DNA of 64,000 bases from Monocercomonoides exilis (taxonomy: Eukaryota > Preaxostyla > Oxymonadida > Polymastigidae), in assembly GCA_001643675.2 (NCBI GenBank), contig LSRY02000011.1, positions 1,240,001 to 1,304,000 on the forward strand. Reading direction: 5' to 3'. The position numbers and the translations under genes are program-made. Each line of letters begins with the position of its first letter. Within the stretch, counting starts at the first letter, position 1. Of this stretch, positions 1 to 10,837 are shown one piece after another. The notes beneath the pieces were generated by a model. The model had not been told where the DNA came from. It made no database searches and worked only from the letters and a program-made list of their open reading frames with translations.

Positions 1-557
1 TCAAAATATTGCGTTGTTGATATTCAATTCATTATAATGTAATATTGACAAAATGCTTCATGAACAATTTATTCTTTGATTAAACTGAATAATTTTTAAT
101 GAGCAAAAATCAACAAAGACCATTTCAAATATAATTAATGCGAACATTGTGCAATCAAATGAAGATAATTTGCATTTTCTTTTTATTAATTCGTATTTAT
201 CTTCATTGATCAATTCTTTTTTCGATAAATGTTATATTTTTCAAATTGAAAACTCTTTTTCACAACTTTTCACTCAAATGCATATTATCCATAGAGAATT
301 TATACCAACATGTGCAGCTTATGCGAAAATTGGAACCAGATATGCAAAAATAATCAAATCTTTCATTTTCAATTTCAGAATAAACCACAAGAAATTGAAC
401 AAACTATCTTTTGAAGTGATATTATTCGAGAAGAAAATAATCATTTAATACATTTTGTCTTCTGAAGTTTAAAAAGAACAACTGAAACATGAAAAAATCG
501 AATCATATCCTATGAATCAAAGTTGACTTTAAAATGTGGAAATAATCAAAAATTAAA
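1..557. other. AT-rich intergenic DNA, no gene seen
   Basis: Very AT-rich sequence with only short random open frames. A T-rich tract lies just beyond the 3' end of the tRNA-Arg gene on the minus strand and probably acts as its RNA polymerase III terminator. No protein similarity is recognised. Confidence 0.6.
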
Positions 558-631
558 CGAGCTAGGCAGGACTTGAACCTGCAACCTCCTGATCCGTAGT
601 CAGGTGCTCTATCCAATTGAGCCACTAGCCC
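558..631 (-). tRNA. tRNA-Arg (anticodon ACG)
   Basis: On the minus strand the sequence folds into a standard cloverleaf. The 7-bp acceptor stem (GGGCTAG with CTAGCTC, one G-T pair) encloses a D arm, an anticodon stem CCTGA/TCAGG with loop CTACGGA (anticodon ACG) and a T arm containing the B-box GGTTCAAGTCC. No intron is present. A run of five T follows within 15 nt of the 3' end and fits a Pol III terminator. The wobble A would be deaminated to inosine to read CGU/CGC/CGA. Confidence 0.95.
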
Positions 632-1068
632 TTGTGATGAAAAGGTATTTTGGTTATATGTTTAAAAATTAATATTTTAATTCAAAATTGAATACATTAT
701 ATGTCTTTTATTCATTTCAATCTTTTTTTTGTATTTGATTTTGCTTATTTTTTCAGAGTTTTAATAAATAATATTCAGTTGAAACTATCTTTGTGAGTTA
801 TTCAAACTGGTAATTATATCAGTTAGTGCAGTTAGACACGTCAATTACGTGGTATTTTGGTGCTGTCTGTCAGTTTTTTATGTTGATCTGTCGAAAATTT
901 ACGTTGATAAAACATTAAATGATATTTTTTCACACAAACGTTAATATCATCGATGCTTAACCTGCACCCTTGTGCAAAAACCGCTCTTTTGCAACAAAGT
1001 TTAATACACATATTTTTGAGATATTTTCCATTGATTTCTTTATGTTCGTTTCAAAAGAATGAAAAGAA

Positions 1069-1294
1069 TATGGCTAATTTTTTTGTAAACTTCCTTTTGA
1101 TCAAATATCATATTTTGATCAAATTTCTGTTCCCATTCATGAAATTTCTATGTCATGAAAACAAAATATTGACATTGGTATTATTTCCCTTTCAGAAAAG
1201 TTACGAAAGTGTGAACAGAAAATTGATGAAAATATGAAATTTTTGTTTAATTAGAAAATTAAACAAAAGGAAGCTTTCAAAAAAATTAGCCATA
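1069..1294. mobile_element. F1-family foldback MITE, copy 1 (diverged)
   Basis: The ends are inverted copies of TATGGCTAATTTTTTTG. The two arms stay roughly complementary for about 100 nt and share the family core GTTCCC..CAT / GTGTGAACAG around the centre. Four more copies of this foldback design lie in the window (about 6631, 10486, 45267 and 47746). It encodes no protein. It probably moves with a transposase supplied in trans. Confidence 0.7.
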
Positions 1295-1415
1295 TATGAA
1301 TGAAATGAAATGACTGTACAAAAAATGCTCTGCCAAAGTTAATATATTGTTAAATATTCATCTTCAAATTAACTTAAAACAGTGTATTTTCCATTGTTGC
1401 AAGGACTTAGGATAG

Positions 1416-1612
<197 letters not shown>

Positions 1613-1894
1613 CGACGTGACTATGAAGAATTAAACTTTTATCGACATTCAATTTCTTTTTAACAAAAAGCTGGCAAAACTGCTCTTTGAATTTGTTTTT
1701 CCTTTTGATATTTTCTTCTTTCATCAGAGTCATTTTCTCCATTCGTATCATCGTTGTTTATTTTGTCGATTATCTTTTTCTTTTTCTGATTTATTTCTCT
1801 TTTATCTTCATCTGAAGAAGAGCTTGTCAAAATAATGTTGAATTCTTCAATAGAATGCTTGGTTTTGAGAGTTGAAAAAGTCGAAGAAGCTTTT

Positions 1895-2187
1895 GATTTT
1901 TCGGCATAAGTGTAACAAAATACCTCCTCCAATTTCATGATTTCATTTATGATAATAAGTGGGAATGAATAACATAAAAAAACAACACTTTTGGGTGGAG
2001 CAGTTTTTTGTGATATCAACAAAAATTTCATAAATAAATTTTTGTGATCTGTCCCATAATTAAATTTTTATTTCAATCTTTTTTGCTTAATACTTTCATG
2101 CCTGTGAATTGAAAGTTTATCTTTAAATATGATAACACAATACTAAAATACTTCACAATTGAGGTTTGAAATTTGCACTTTATCTCT
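1895..2187 (+). repeat. Left arm of a long inverted repeat (pair at 4648-4945)
   Basis: This roughly 290-nt segment is nearly identical, in reverse complement, to 4648-4945. Shared landmarks include gggtggagcagttttttgtg, the stretch around catgcctgtgaattg, and cacaattgaggtttgaaat. Similarity stops abruptly at tttatc on the inner side. A minus-strand open frame that begins in this arm (1660-2031) diverges from its counterpart beyond the repeat, so it is probably not a gene. Confidence 0.85.
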
Positions 2188-3419
2188 GTTTTTTAGTATT
2201 ATTCGATTTTTTTTTTAAATTCACCTAAATGGCAACTTCCTTTTATTCATAAAAATTATTTTTGTATATTTAAATCTTTTGAATGCTTTAGAAGTTGTTG
2301 TATAACATATTAAAGTTGTCTTTCGATTTTTAAAAAAGTGAAAAACCATGTTTATTTGGAGTCTATTTTTTTTGTGAGAAAGATTATTTTAGAAATAAAA
2401 TCAAATATTTTTGTTTCATTTGATTAAACATTTATATACAAATATTGGAAATATGTTTATCAGCTCATTTTTTTCTTATATGATCGTTACATTAAGTGAT
2501 TAATAATTAAGGAATTTTCATAAGAAAGTTTGGTCAAGATGATTCTTTTCTATATTGCATAAAGTTAAATGTTTAAATTGAAAAACTTTTGAAAATTAGA
2601 ATATTTATCATATACAAAAACAGAAATAAATGATGCAATTTTTATTTTTTTATTGTGATGAAAAAACATTTTCTTTTTTTTACCTCAAGAAAATGACGAA
2701 AAATTAGAAGTTTCAAACACCTATTGACACATTTCCATAAATGAAAATATTAAAACTGGCCACATCATAAATTATTTCATTTCGTCCATCTTTTTCATTT
2801 TTTCATCTTTTCTGACAGAATACTTATTATTTCCTTTCTTTTGCTTCAACTTTTTTGTCTCCTTATTAATCTCTTTTTCTGATAGAACACATGATATTAT
2901 AAAATTAAACTATTTTTATTTAATGAAATGTGTTGAACATAAACATGAAGCGAACTTGAATGTGTTTGAATGAAAGAAATAGCTGAACATAAGAGGCAAC
3001 AGAGCGAGTGTTTGCAAAAAGATACAGCAACAGGCGTTTCCTTTTCCACATTTGTAACTTCCATTATTCTATCAAACTCATCCACTCTTGCCTTGTTGCT
3101 GTATAGCTTCCTCGCGAAATTGCGATCTGCAAAGCTCACAGAATGTCTCATTGTGGACTGAACTTCTCTTCTTCCCAAGTTTTCACTTCACAAGGATAAT
3201 CAGTGGATCCACTTGAAGAGTTCGTAGCGTGGAGGGACTTCTTTTTGATGTAAAAATCAATAACTCACAGGTACATGGCCTCATTTAGCAAGCAGAATCT
3301 GTGCGAAGGACAAATTTCGCTCTGAATGAAGGGTTTTCGAGGGAGGTGGGAGAACCAATATTCAGGGGAGTGGGCATTGGAGAAGAAGAAAGGAATTATG
3401 GACGAAACAGAAGATCACG
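2188..3419. other. Spacer between inverted-repeat arms, no gene recognised
   Basis: AT-rich DNA. Positions 2770-2880 on the minus strand read as a short Lys-rich stretch, and 2897-3178 is a short open frame, but neither shows a recognisable domain, start context or splice pattern. They may be remnants of a decayed element. Confidence 0.4.
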
Positions 3420-3660
3420 AAGAAGTCGAAGAAGGAAAATTGAAGATCTGAATGAGAGCGGAGGAGAGAAGGAAGAGGAGAAGGAAGAGGAAGAGGAAGA
3501 GGAAGAGGAAGAGGAAGAGGAAGAGGAAGAGGAAGAAGATAGAAGAAGATAGAAGAAGATAGAAGAAGATAGAAGAAGATAGAAGAAGATAGAAGAAGAT
3601 AGAAGAAGATAGAAGAAGATAGAAGAAGAAGAAGAAGAAGAAGAAGAAGAGTTGGAAGAG
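3420..3660 (+). repeat. Homopurine tandem arrays (period 6, then period 10, then GAA)
   Basis: The plus strand is almost entirely A/G. Positions 3470-3540 repeat GAGGAA (period 6), 3537-3625 repeat AGAAGAAGAT (period 10, about nine copies, T being the only pyrimidine), and 3625-3655 are GAA repeats. It sits directly beside the decayed beta-helix receptor fragment at 3668-4520. Homopurine mirror-like tracts of this length can form triplex DNA. Confidence 0.9.
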
Positions 3661-3667
3661 TCAAAGT

Positions 3668-4520
3668 TTAAGAATAAAAAATGATGATGTGCATGAATTT
3701 GTGTTTATGAACATCATATGAAGATTCAAACGATGGAGCAATTGTTCCATTTCCAGAGATTTTTGCAGCAGTCGCACTGAAAGAGAGCGTTTGAGTGGGA
3801 ACAAATATTGAGGTGAGAAGAGAGAGGGAGACATCACTGAAGGGAGCAATGCACCTGAGAGTAAACTCGATTGTATCACGCGGGCTTTCCTGCGTTCGAC
3901 CATATGTATTGACGTCATTTCCGTTGTTTCCAACTATTTTGTTCTGGTTGATGAGATAAAGCCAGCTATTGTGCACGGCGTTGTCAGCTGTTCCTGCATT
4001 CCAGACTCTTTTTGTTGGGGTAGTTGATCCACACTAATTGAATGGGGATTGAGTGACGCTGCTGCCATTGTAAAAGGCATCGTTTCCCTTGCTATTAGTA
4101 GCTGTGTTGCCATCAAAGAAACAGAATGTGATGAATTTTATGCAATTCATCCAAGAGAAAGTTCCATCAAAGTATATTCCTGCTCCGCCATAAGTTGATG
4201 ATGAAGTTAACTTATTATTTATAAATCGGCAATCATTGACCAAAAATTGATTTGGTTTATTTTGTGAAGGTCAATTGAATGTGAGAGAACAAGCCGCATT
4301 TCCTCCAGTACTAGCTATACACTTTCATTTGGAAAATAGAAATTTTCCGTTTGATGGAAAATCACCACACGGTAAACACTAACCAGTTCAACACAAATCT
4401 GTTATTGAACTATTTTCCACTCTGTTATCTGATAATAACCGAACAGAACTCGTTAAAGGATTTGTAATTTTTGATGCCCCTCCATGTGATGCCAGACAAT
4501 TTTGAAATTGGATTTTGTAA
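3668..4520 (-). pseudogene. Decayed fragment of a beta-helix (pectin-lyase-like) receptor gene
   Basis: Minus-strand frames match the intact giant gene at 33164-42352 segment by segment. Here FCFFDGNTATNSKGND corresponds to FCFFDGNTAKNGRGND there. QNKIVGNNGNDVNTYGR corresponds to QNKIVANGGSDIDACGR, and SLTFN, stop, PSQNKPNQFLVNDC to SLTFYNPPGSKPNQFLINNC. The match is broken by frameshifts and an in-frame TGA. The CG..PC module motif has lost its Cys residues. It covers only about 280 residues of a 3000-residue protein. It marks a second locus of the family that was truncated and is no longer coding. Confidence 0.85.
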
Positions 4521-4647
4521 TTTCAATTTTCACAAACTTTTGCAATATAACGCTCCGGAATGATCTTTTACTGAACATTTGTTGAATAACCAAGAAAATT
4601 CCACGAAAATTACATTTTTAAAACAAAAAAATAACGTTTTAAAACAA

Positions 4648-4945
4648 TGATAAAGTGCAAATTTCAAACCTCAATTGTGAAGTATTTTAGTATTGTGTTA
4701 TCATATTTAAAGATAAACTTTCAATTCACAGGCATGAAAGTATTAAGCAAAAAAGATTGAAATAAAAATTTAATTATGGGACAGATCACAAAAATTTATT
4801 TATGAAATTTTTGTTGATATCACAAAAAACTGCTCCACCCAAAAGTGTTGTTTTTTTATGTTATTCATTCCCACTTATTATCATAAATGAAATCATGAAA
4901 TTGGAGGAGGTATTTTGTTTCACTTATGCCGATTTTTCAATTTCT
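4648..4945 (-). repeat. Right arm of the long inverted repeat (pair at 1895-2187)
   Basis: Reverse complement of 1895-2187 with few differences. The arms enclose about 2.5 kb that holds the purine arrays and the decayed receptor fragment. The outer edge ends near ttcacttatgccgattttt, after which the two flanks differ. Confidence 0.85.
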
Positions 4946-5229
4946 TAATATTTCGATCGAAGTTATGCAAGATGCTTTTTGTATCTTCAAGTTGTTTCTT
5001 CAAATCATAGCTATCCAAATCTTCAGTAATTGTTGTTGAATGTGATTCGTGCTCATCGGCGAAGAAAAAGAACTTGATATGTTTGATAAAGTTTATTTTG
5101 TCAAGAAAGTTATTTCTGCAAAATCAAAAACTCATGTTTTCTATGAAGCTGAAATTCTTTGCCTTTTTGTTTGAGAATAATTTCCTTTAAGTTTATCATA
5201 CCAATCTTGAGACGAAGAATGAAGATTTT

Positions 5230-6590
5230 CTTTCAATGCAGAGGTTTCTATTGGTGCTCCTACTACTCTGGAGAGCACAGGGGCTGCAGCAACAGGCCAG
5301 ACTCCTATCTTTAGAAATGCTGCTTACACAGCTGATGGAACACAAGCTGCCACCATGGCTTTGGGGAGAATATCTGCAAGTTGAGCTCGATGAGTAGGGA
5401 GGGAGAATGAAGACGGAATGACGAATTTTTGTCCGATATCTTTTATGGTAAAGAAAAAATTTAGGAATAGTATGGTTGATGCAAGTGTGTCATATTTGGT
5501 GGGATTTTTTTCAGAATGATGTTGTATTTTTTTAAGCTGCTTCAATTACAGTTTCGTCATTGTGAGTCGAATGATTATCCATTAATAAAAGAACACGATG
5601 AGAACTTGTAGGTTTCACTTTCTCTACGATTTATGGAATCCAGTAATTAATCATGATGTTCTTGAAGATGTCCTAAGTGATCTACCCGGAAGATGAAAAA
5701 ATATATCTGATATCAAACAACGAAAGAGAACAAAACTCTGTCGGGAGTATTATTTTTGCCAAAGAAGAAAACTTGATAACGAAGATCCGTCAGTGCAGGC
5801 ACAGAGGGATATTGTTGCATTCGGTACTTTTGGAGGCGATGGAACGCCTGGAGGAGTTTGATCTTTGAAGCAAACAACCAATTTTGACGAAGATTCCCCG
5901 CAAGTGATCGAAGGTTCGTCGAAATTGTATATGTCGGATGATGTGATGTTATAGTCTGAAATTAAATCTGACAGATCCGAAAACCATCCTCTGATGTTTT
6001 CTGGCTACTGCGCTGATATTTTTGCAACATCCGTATGCCTTGCGATAGCAGCCTTCAATATATAACTTCGTTGAATAAATTTGTACACATATTTATTGTT
6101 GACTGTTTTCGATTCATTTTTTGTTTTTGACTCATTTTCAATAAGATCCACACACTGAAACGTTCAAAAAAGTTAAAAAACCATGTAAATAAATATTACA
6201 AATCGTGTTTTGCACATCTCGAATTCGAACAATTGTTTGCTCAGACAATAGGACAAGCCCCTGGTTTTCAATTGTTTCCAACTGGTTATCTGTGAATGTT
6301 TGTGGATGTCCATTCCTTCCGACCTCTCTTCCTGCTTTCTCCGCTATTATCCCTCGTTTCCAAGCATCCTTTGATATTTCTTTGGATTTCATTGCAGTTA
6401 CATATTTCACTTTGAAATTTTGTCGAAACGCGAACAGCTTTTTTGATAGGGATTTGAACATACGAAATTCCCTTGTTGCCAGAACTCTGTGTAATTGAGA
6501 TGATGATAATTCTGTTTTTTCTTTCATCAAAATTGGTAATGATCAATTTCTCCAGAATTATCAAAATTAATTTGTCTGCTATAGGCAATT
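5230..6590 (-). pseudogene. Decayed pogo/DDE_1 transposase
   Basis: Minus-strand pieces follow the order of a pogo-type (CENP-B-like, DDE_1) transposase. An N-terminal DNA-binding stretch (6138-6530) contains AGREVGRNGHPQTFTDNQLE, comparable with NGRSIGKCGRPTLFDEAEEL of the intact copy at 16-18 kb. A catalytic motif VLLLMDNHSTHND lies near 5570-5610, then a PPNMTHLHQP-like motif, and a C-terminal HRAQLADILPKAMVAACVPS segment (5324-5400). The pieces are in different frames and carry several stops. It is an old copy unrelated in detail to the intact one. Confidence 0.75.
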
Positions 6591-6630
6591 CTTTTCAGAC
6601 GCACGGTTTGATATTTTGTGAATAATTATG

Positions 6631-6868
6631 GCAAATTTTTTAGAAAAATTCCTTTTGTTTGATTTGCAAATAAAATAAAATTTTCATATTTTTATCATTT
6701 TTTTGTTCCCACTAATAAAACTTCACTGAAATGAAAATAATACCAATATCAAGATTTTTTTTCTTGACAGGAAAATTTGGTGAGTGGGAACAGAAATTTG
6801 ATTGAAAAACGAAATTTTAATTTTATTAGAAAATAAAACAAAAGGAACTTTTCAAAAAAATTTAGGCA
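6631..6868. mobile_element. F1-family foldback MITE, copy 2 (diverged)
   Basis: The inverted ends are TGGCAAATTTTTTAG on the left and the complement of TGCCTAAATTTTTTTG on the right. The family core GTTCCCACTAATAAAACTTC is present in the left arm and GTGAGTGGGAACAGAAATTT in the right arm. It is noncoding and lies directly beside the decayed DDE_Tnp_4 transposase. Confidence 0.7.
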
Positions 6869-6888
6869 TTTGAAAAATTCAATAATTG

Positions 6889-7630
6889 TCAAATAAAGAA
6901 AAATAAGCCTCTCATTCCCTCGATATTAAAAGAAATGTTGGGTTCTTTGGAAATTCTTGGATTGAGTCTATTCTTCAATTCGGTTATGTTTCTTTCATTC
7001 GCTCTTCTTTTTGTATCTTTCCTTTCAGCATTCTCCCTCATAATATCTTTCAAAATTCGAGTGTAAGCTTCAGAATCACTGAATGTTTGTGGATTATGTT
7101 GTATATGAACATTTGTTTGACAATAGGCAACCAAAAAATAATCTGAAATTTTTGATTCGTCAAAAACAAACTGACGACGAAAAAAAATGAACAACGTTTT
7201 CAACCTTCCAAAAAATCTTTCAACAACTCTGTGAGAAACTAATTCTGGAGTTTCAATAGGCTTTGTCACCATCGTTTCTTGTTCGGGCTTTGCACCAATG
7301 TTTGCTGAAACTGCCAGAATTTTTGCTCCTCCAAGTTGTTATTGAAAAGTTGGATAACGATCCTTAAACATTGTGAAGTCATGAGTATAACCTGTGGACA
7401 CAGAAATGACAGTACTGAGTGTTCACAATGTGGGATTGACACCCACCTCCGATTTTACTCAAAACATATGATGTTTTCCACTGGAATTTTTTTTTCCATA
7501 TTTCAATTATCCTCATGGGCGATTTATTGTATTAACCATGCAATCAATAACAACGCTAACATTTTCATATCCTGTTATTCTTTCTGGTCTGAATGAAACG
7601 GCAATTGCAAAAGTTGATTTTTCAAAATAT
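6889..7630 (-). pseudogene. Decayed DDE_Tnp_4 (IS5/Harbinger-type) transposase
   Basis: Minus-strand frames match the intact transposase at 13457-15494. TKPIETPELVSHRVVERFFG parallels TKPVGTPELAAHRVIVERFF. ILAVSANIGAK replaces IMADSAYIGAK, so the second catalytic Asp is lost. EVGVNP and SFRPERITGYENVSVVIDC parallel KVEVGVNP and TFRPDRIRGMEEVALVLDC. Stops and frame changes separate the parts, and the N-terminal third is missing or unreadable. Confidence 0.85.
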
Positions 7631-7639
7631 CAACAAATG

Positions 7640-8150
7640 AATGAAAAATATAAACTTCTGACGTTTGAAATGAATTTCTTGGCTTTGCATGAAAAGGAGT
7701 TAATACACAAGATCCATGATAAAAAAAGTTGAGATAGAAAAGAGTTGCTCTTCAAGAGAATAAATTGCTTTTGTTTTTTCTTGTTGATGGTGTGAACAAT
7801 CAGAAAGAAAACATAAAATAATGTTAAATTCTGAAGGAGCTTAGCCTGTCAGTCGTAAAAATGAAATTTATATGTCTGTTAATTATTTGAATGCAAAATC
7901 ATATACACTTCGAGAAACTGAATGTTCTTCATCATGATATTGATTTGGAATGATGTTCCTTTGCTCCAAATGTACCAAAATTGAAAATAAAGGATTTTGA
8001 GACATGATACATTTTTCGAAATATTTAGGCATGACTTCCGATCATGGCATCCGTTTCAATCAAACCCTTAAAAAAACAAAAAAATATTTTGTTTTCTTAT
8101 TTTTTTCAATAAGCTTTGAAATGTATAATTTCGTGCAAACAAATAAAAGC
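7640..8150. other. AT-rich DNA, no gene seen
   Basis: There are short open frames only. This stretch lies between the ends of two decayed transposases on the minus strand and may include their unreadable flanks. Confidence 0.4.
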
Positions 8151-8159
8151 TCAAATAAT

Positions 8160-8960
8160 TAAATTGCATCAGATTCTTCCCAACTGGAAGCTTTAACTCC
8201 GTCATCTTCCGTTTTTATCTCAATCGAATAAACTGTTGCATCTATGTCATCTGTTTCAACGGATGAAATGCTGCTTGTTGCAGTTTCAGTTTCATCTTCA
8301 TTTATTTTATTAACTTCATCGTATGTTTTCTCATATCTCTCTTAATTATATTCAAAAACAATTTCAAATAACTTCTGTATTGAAATTTTCTCTATTTTTA
8401 TCAATATGAATGTGGCAATGAAATTTTCAATGTGACACAAGCTTGTTCAATTTAATGGCAAATACCTTCTTAACCTTCTTCAGATAGCTTCGATGTTATT
8501 TGTATGACAGTTTGTTATTTCATTTTTAAATTCTATGCAATGATCAACTGTTTCGTGCTCAAAACCAAGCTCTAACACCTTTTAGAAGGCCTCCTAACAA
8601 TCTGAATATATCATTGTCCCAGGCTCAACGGTTTTTGTAATTATATTAAGCAAAGTTTTTGAATCCTTTTTTTTCACTGGAATTATTAATACTTTATTTC
8701 CCAAAGGATTGTTTTTTCAAACATTTCAAATATCCAAATCTGCTTTTCAGATCTGCACCTATAATTCTTCCTTTTCCGAAACAAACACTCGTCCAATTCG
8801 ATAACCTTTCCAACACCTCCAAATTTTTTTTTTAAGCAGAATTCCGAATAACAAGCTTGTTGGCAAATTGTCAAAAATTTCACCGTGATTTTTTCACCAA
8901 GACCTGTAAGAGATCTTGTCTGAAGCTGCTACAGGACTAAGTGAAATAACAAAATAGTAA
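8160..8960 (-). pseudogene. Decayed Merlin (IS1016/ISXO2-like) transposase
   Basis: Minus-strand 8686-8883 reads GKVIELDECLFRKRKNYRCR followed by QIWIFEMFEK. This parallels KTVEIDECFLRRRKYRRGR and QWIFGAIER of the Merlin copy at 46-47 kb and includes the first catalytic Asp. Around 8500-8560 the pieces DHCIEFKNE and TNCHTNNIE parallel the HYVDPATGACTNTVEG region. An acidic tail at 8190-8330 fits the family's C-terminus. Frameshifts and stops separate these parts. Confidence 0.7.
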
Positions 8961-9501
8961 GTTATATAAATTCAATTTTTACTTTTGCATGGCAAAAAAA
9001 GGAGTATTTATTAAAATCGAATAATTGTATTTGTATTTTCAGCAATGATAGAAAAATCCTCCTGTAGGATATGATTAGAAATACATATCATAGTTGCATT
9101 TAGAGAATTTCTTTGAATTGGAGATTGTTTTATGATTGAATAACCAGTGCAAACTGCTTTCACTGTTGCTGAATGTTTTTAATAAGATATGAGGAGAATT
9201 TATTTCTGTTGAAATTTCCTCAATTTCCATTATTCTGAACAAATTGAGGAAGCAAAAAATTCAATAAGAATATTTTAATTATGTTTTTGGGACAGATCAA
9301 AAAGGATTCCATGTTCGACGGTCATGCCAATATTTATTAATAACAATTTTGATCATTATTTCAATTCTAATAAAATGAGCATTACCACGAATTTCTGAAT
9401 TATTAATTGATTTAATCAAAACTGATTTGATCACAGATAAATAGAACTAAATCAATATATTTCATATAGAATATATTCAAATTGAAAAACACTAATAAAT
9501 A
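8961..9501. other. AT-rich DNA, no gene seen
   Basis: No protein similarity or RNA structure is recognised. It probably includes the flank of the decayed Merlin copy. Confidence 0.4.
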
Positions 9502-9758
9502 TGGGTGATTATTTTTGAAATCATATTTTTTCATTAAAAAAATTCGGTTCGAAATTTTCACTTGAACATTAACAAAAGAACAATGAAAGGTGATAATGCT
9601 CATGAAAGATATCTTCTTCTTTATATTAACTAAAAAATTTGTTTTTTAAACAGTAATGATAGTTTTTGCATTTGAATTCAAAATCTCTTCCCAATGATAA
9701 GCTGTCTTTGAAAAAACAACACACCGAAAAAAGTTATGATTTCAAAAATTATCACCCA
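9502..9758. mobile_element. F2-family foldback MITE, copy 1
   Basis: The ends are inverted copies of TGGGTGATTATTTTTGAAAT, and the arms remain complementary into the interior (TTGGGAAGAGATTTTGAA region). A second copy lies at 48187-48443. The terminal TGGGTGATT is shared with the F1 family while the interior differs, so the two families probably use the same transposase. Flanks are AT. Confidence 0.75.
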
Positions 9759-9904
9759 TATAGTTTAGCTCTATTTTTAAAAAAATCCAAAAACATTTTT
9801 AAAAACTTTTTTTTCGTAAAAATTGGGAAGAATTAACTTAAAAAGAACATTCATAAAGACAATTTATACAATTTATTCATTGATAATGAGATTTTTCCCC
9901 AATA

Positions 9905-10835
9905 GTGAGGGATTTAACCCGGTGCCAGAATTTAACCCGGTACCTCTTTTTCAATGATTACATTTTCGAAAATTTTCGATGAAAACAAATTTGTGAAAAA
10001 TGAAAAATATATATATAATACTATGTGTAACAACACACGTTGGCATGAAAGAGGCATGTCTATATGATAAGTGATTTTCAAATAACAAAAATAATAAAAA
10101 TCAAAAAAATATTCTTTCTTTTTTTCAACAAATTGTGGTTATCAAAAATTTTCACATTTAGTGAGCATTTTTTTAAATTAGGCACAAATAACATTCGATT
10201 TATTTATTCAAATTGTTTCAATTGAGGCCAGATAAGAAGCAATTGAATTTTGTTCATTTCTTATCTGGCCTCAATTGAAACAATTTGAATAAATAAATCG
10301 AATGTTATTTGTGCCTAATTTAAAAAAATGCTCACTAAATGTGAAAATTTTTGATAACCACAATTTGTTGAAAAAAAGAAAGAATATTTTTTTGATTTTT
10401 ATTATTTTTGTTATTTGAAAATCACTTATCATATAGACATGCCTCTTTCATGCCAACGTGTGTTGTTACACATAGTATTATATATGGGTGATTCTTTTTG
10501 AAAAGTCGCAAAAGTTGGATTATCAAATAAATCAAAAAATTCATATTTTGCTCAAATTTTTGTTAACACACACCAAACTTCACTAACATGGAATCAATAT
10601 CTTGATAAAGCTATTTCAAACATTCTTAAGAAGATTCGTGAGTGGAAACAGAAATTCGAGCAAAATATGAAATTATTGATTTATTTGAAAATTAAACATT
10701 TGTGACTTTTCAAAAAGAATCACCCATATATATTTTTCATTTTTCACAAATTTGTTTTCATCGAAAATTTTCGAAAATGTAATCATTGAAAAAGAGGTAC
10801 CGGGTTAAATTCTGGCACCGGGTTAAATCCCTCAC
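9905..10835. mobile_element. Foldback element with pogo-like ends, split by a nested F1 MITE
   Basis: The left arm starts GTGAGGGATTTAACCCGGTG right after TA, and the right arm ends with the exact complement right before TA. The arms are near-perfect inverted copies for over 300 nt and meet near 10235 around AATTGAGGCCAGATAAGAAG. The right arm is interrupted at 10486-10725 by an F1 MITE; removing it restores the match. The ends resemble those of the pogo element at 16187-17878 (GTGAGGGAGAAAACCCGGGC). It has no coding capacity, so it is a non-autonomous relative likely moved by that transposase. Confidence 0.85.
10486..10725. mobile_element. F1-family foldback MITE, copy 3, nested
   Basis: It begins GGGTGATTCTTTTTGAAAAG and ends with the reverse complement of that sequence. 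It sits inside the right arm of the foldback element 9905-10835, flanked by TATA-type sequence on both sides. It is one of the two best preserved copies (the other is 45267-45508) and inserted after the host element. Confidence 0.85.
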
Positions 10836-10837
10836 TA

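Noticed and set aside
953-1237. A 94-residue plus-strand open frame
   Set aside because: Most of it lies inside the F1 foldback MITE at 1069-1294, and it has no similarity.
1660-2031. A 123-residue minus-strand frame as a gene
   Set aside because: Half lies in an inverted-repeat arm and the other copy loses the frame just beyond the repeat. The remainder is Lys/Glu/Asp-rich without a domain.
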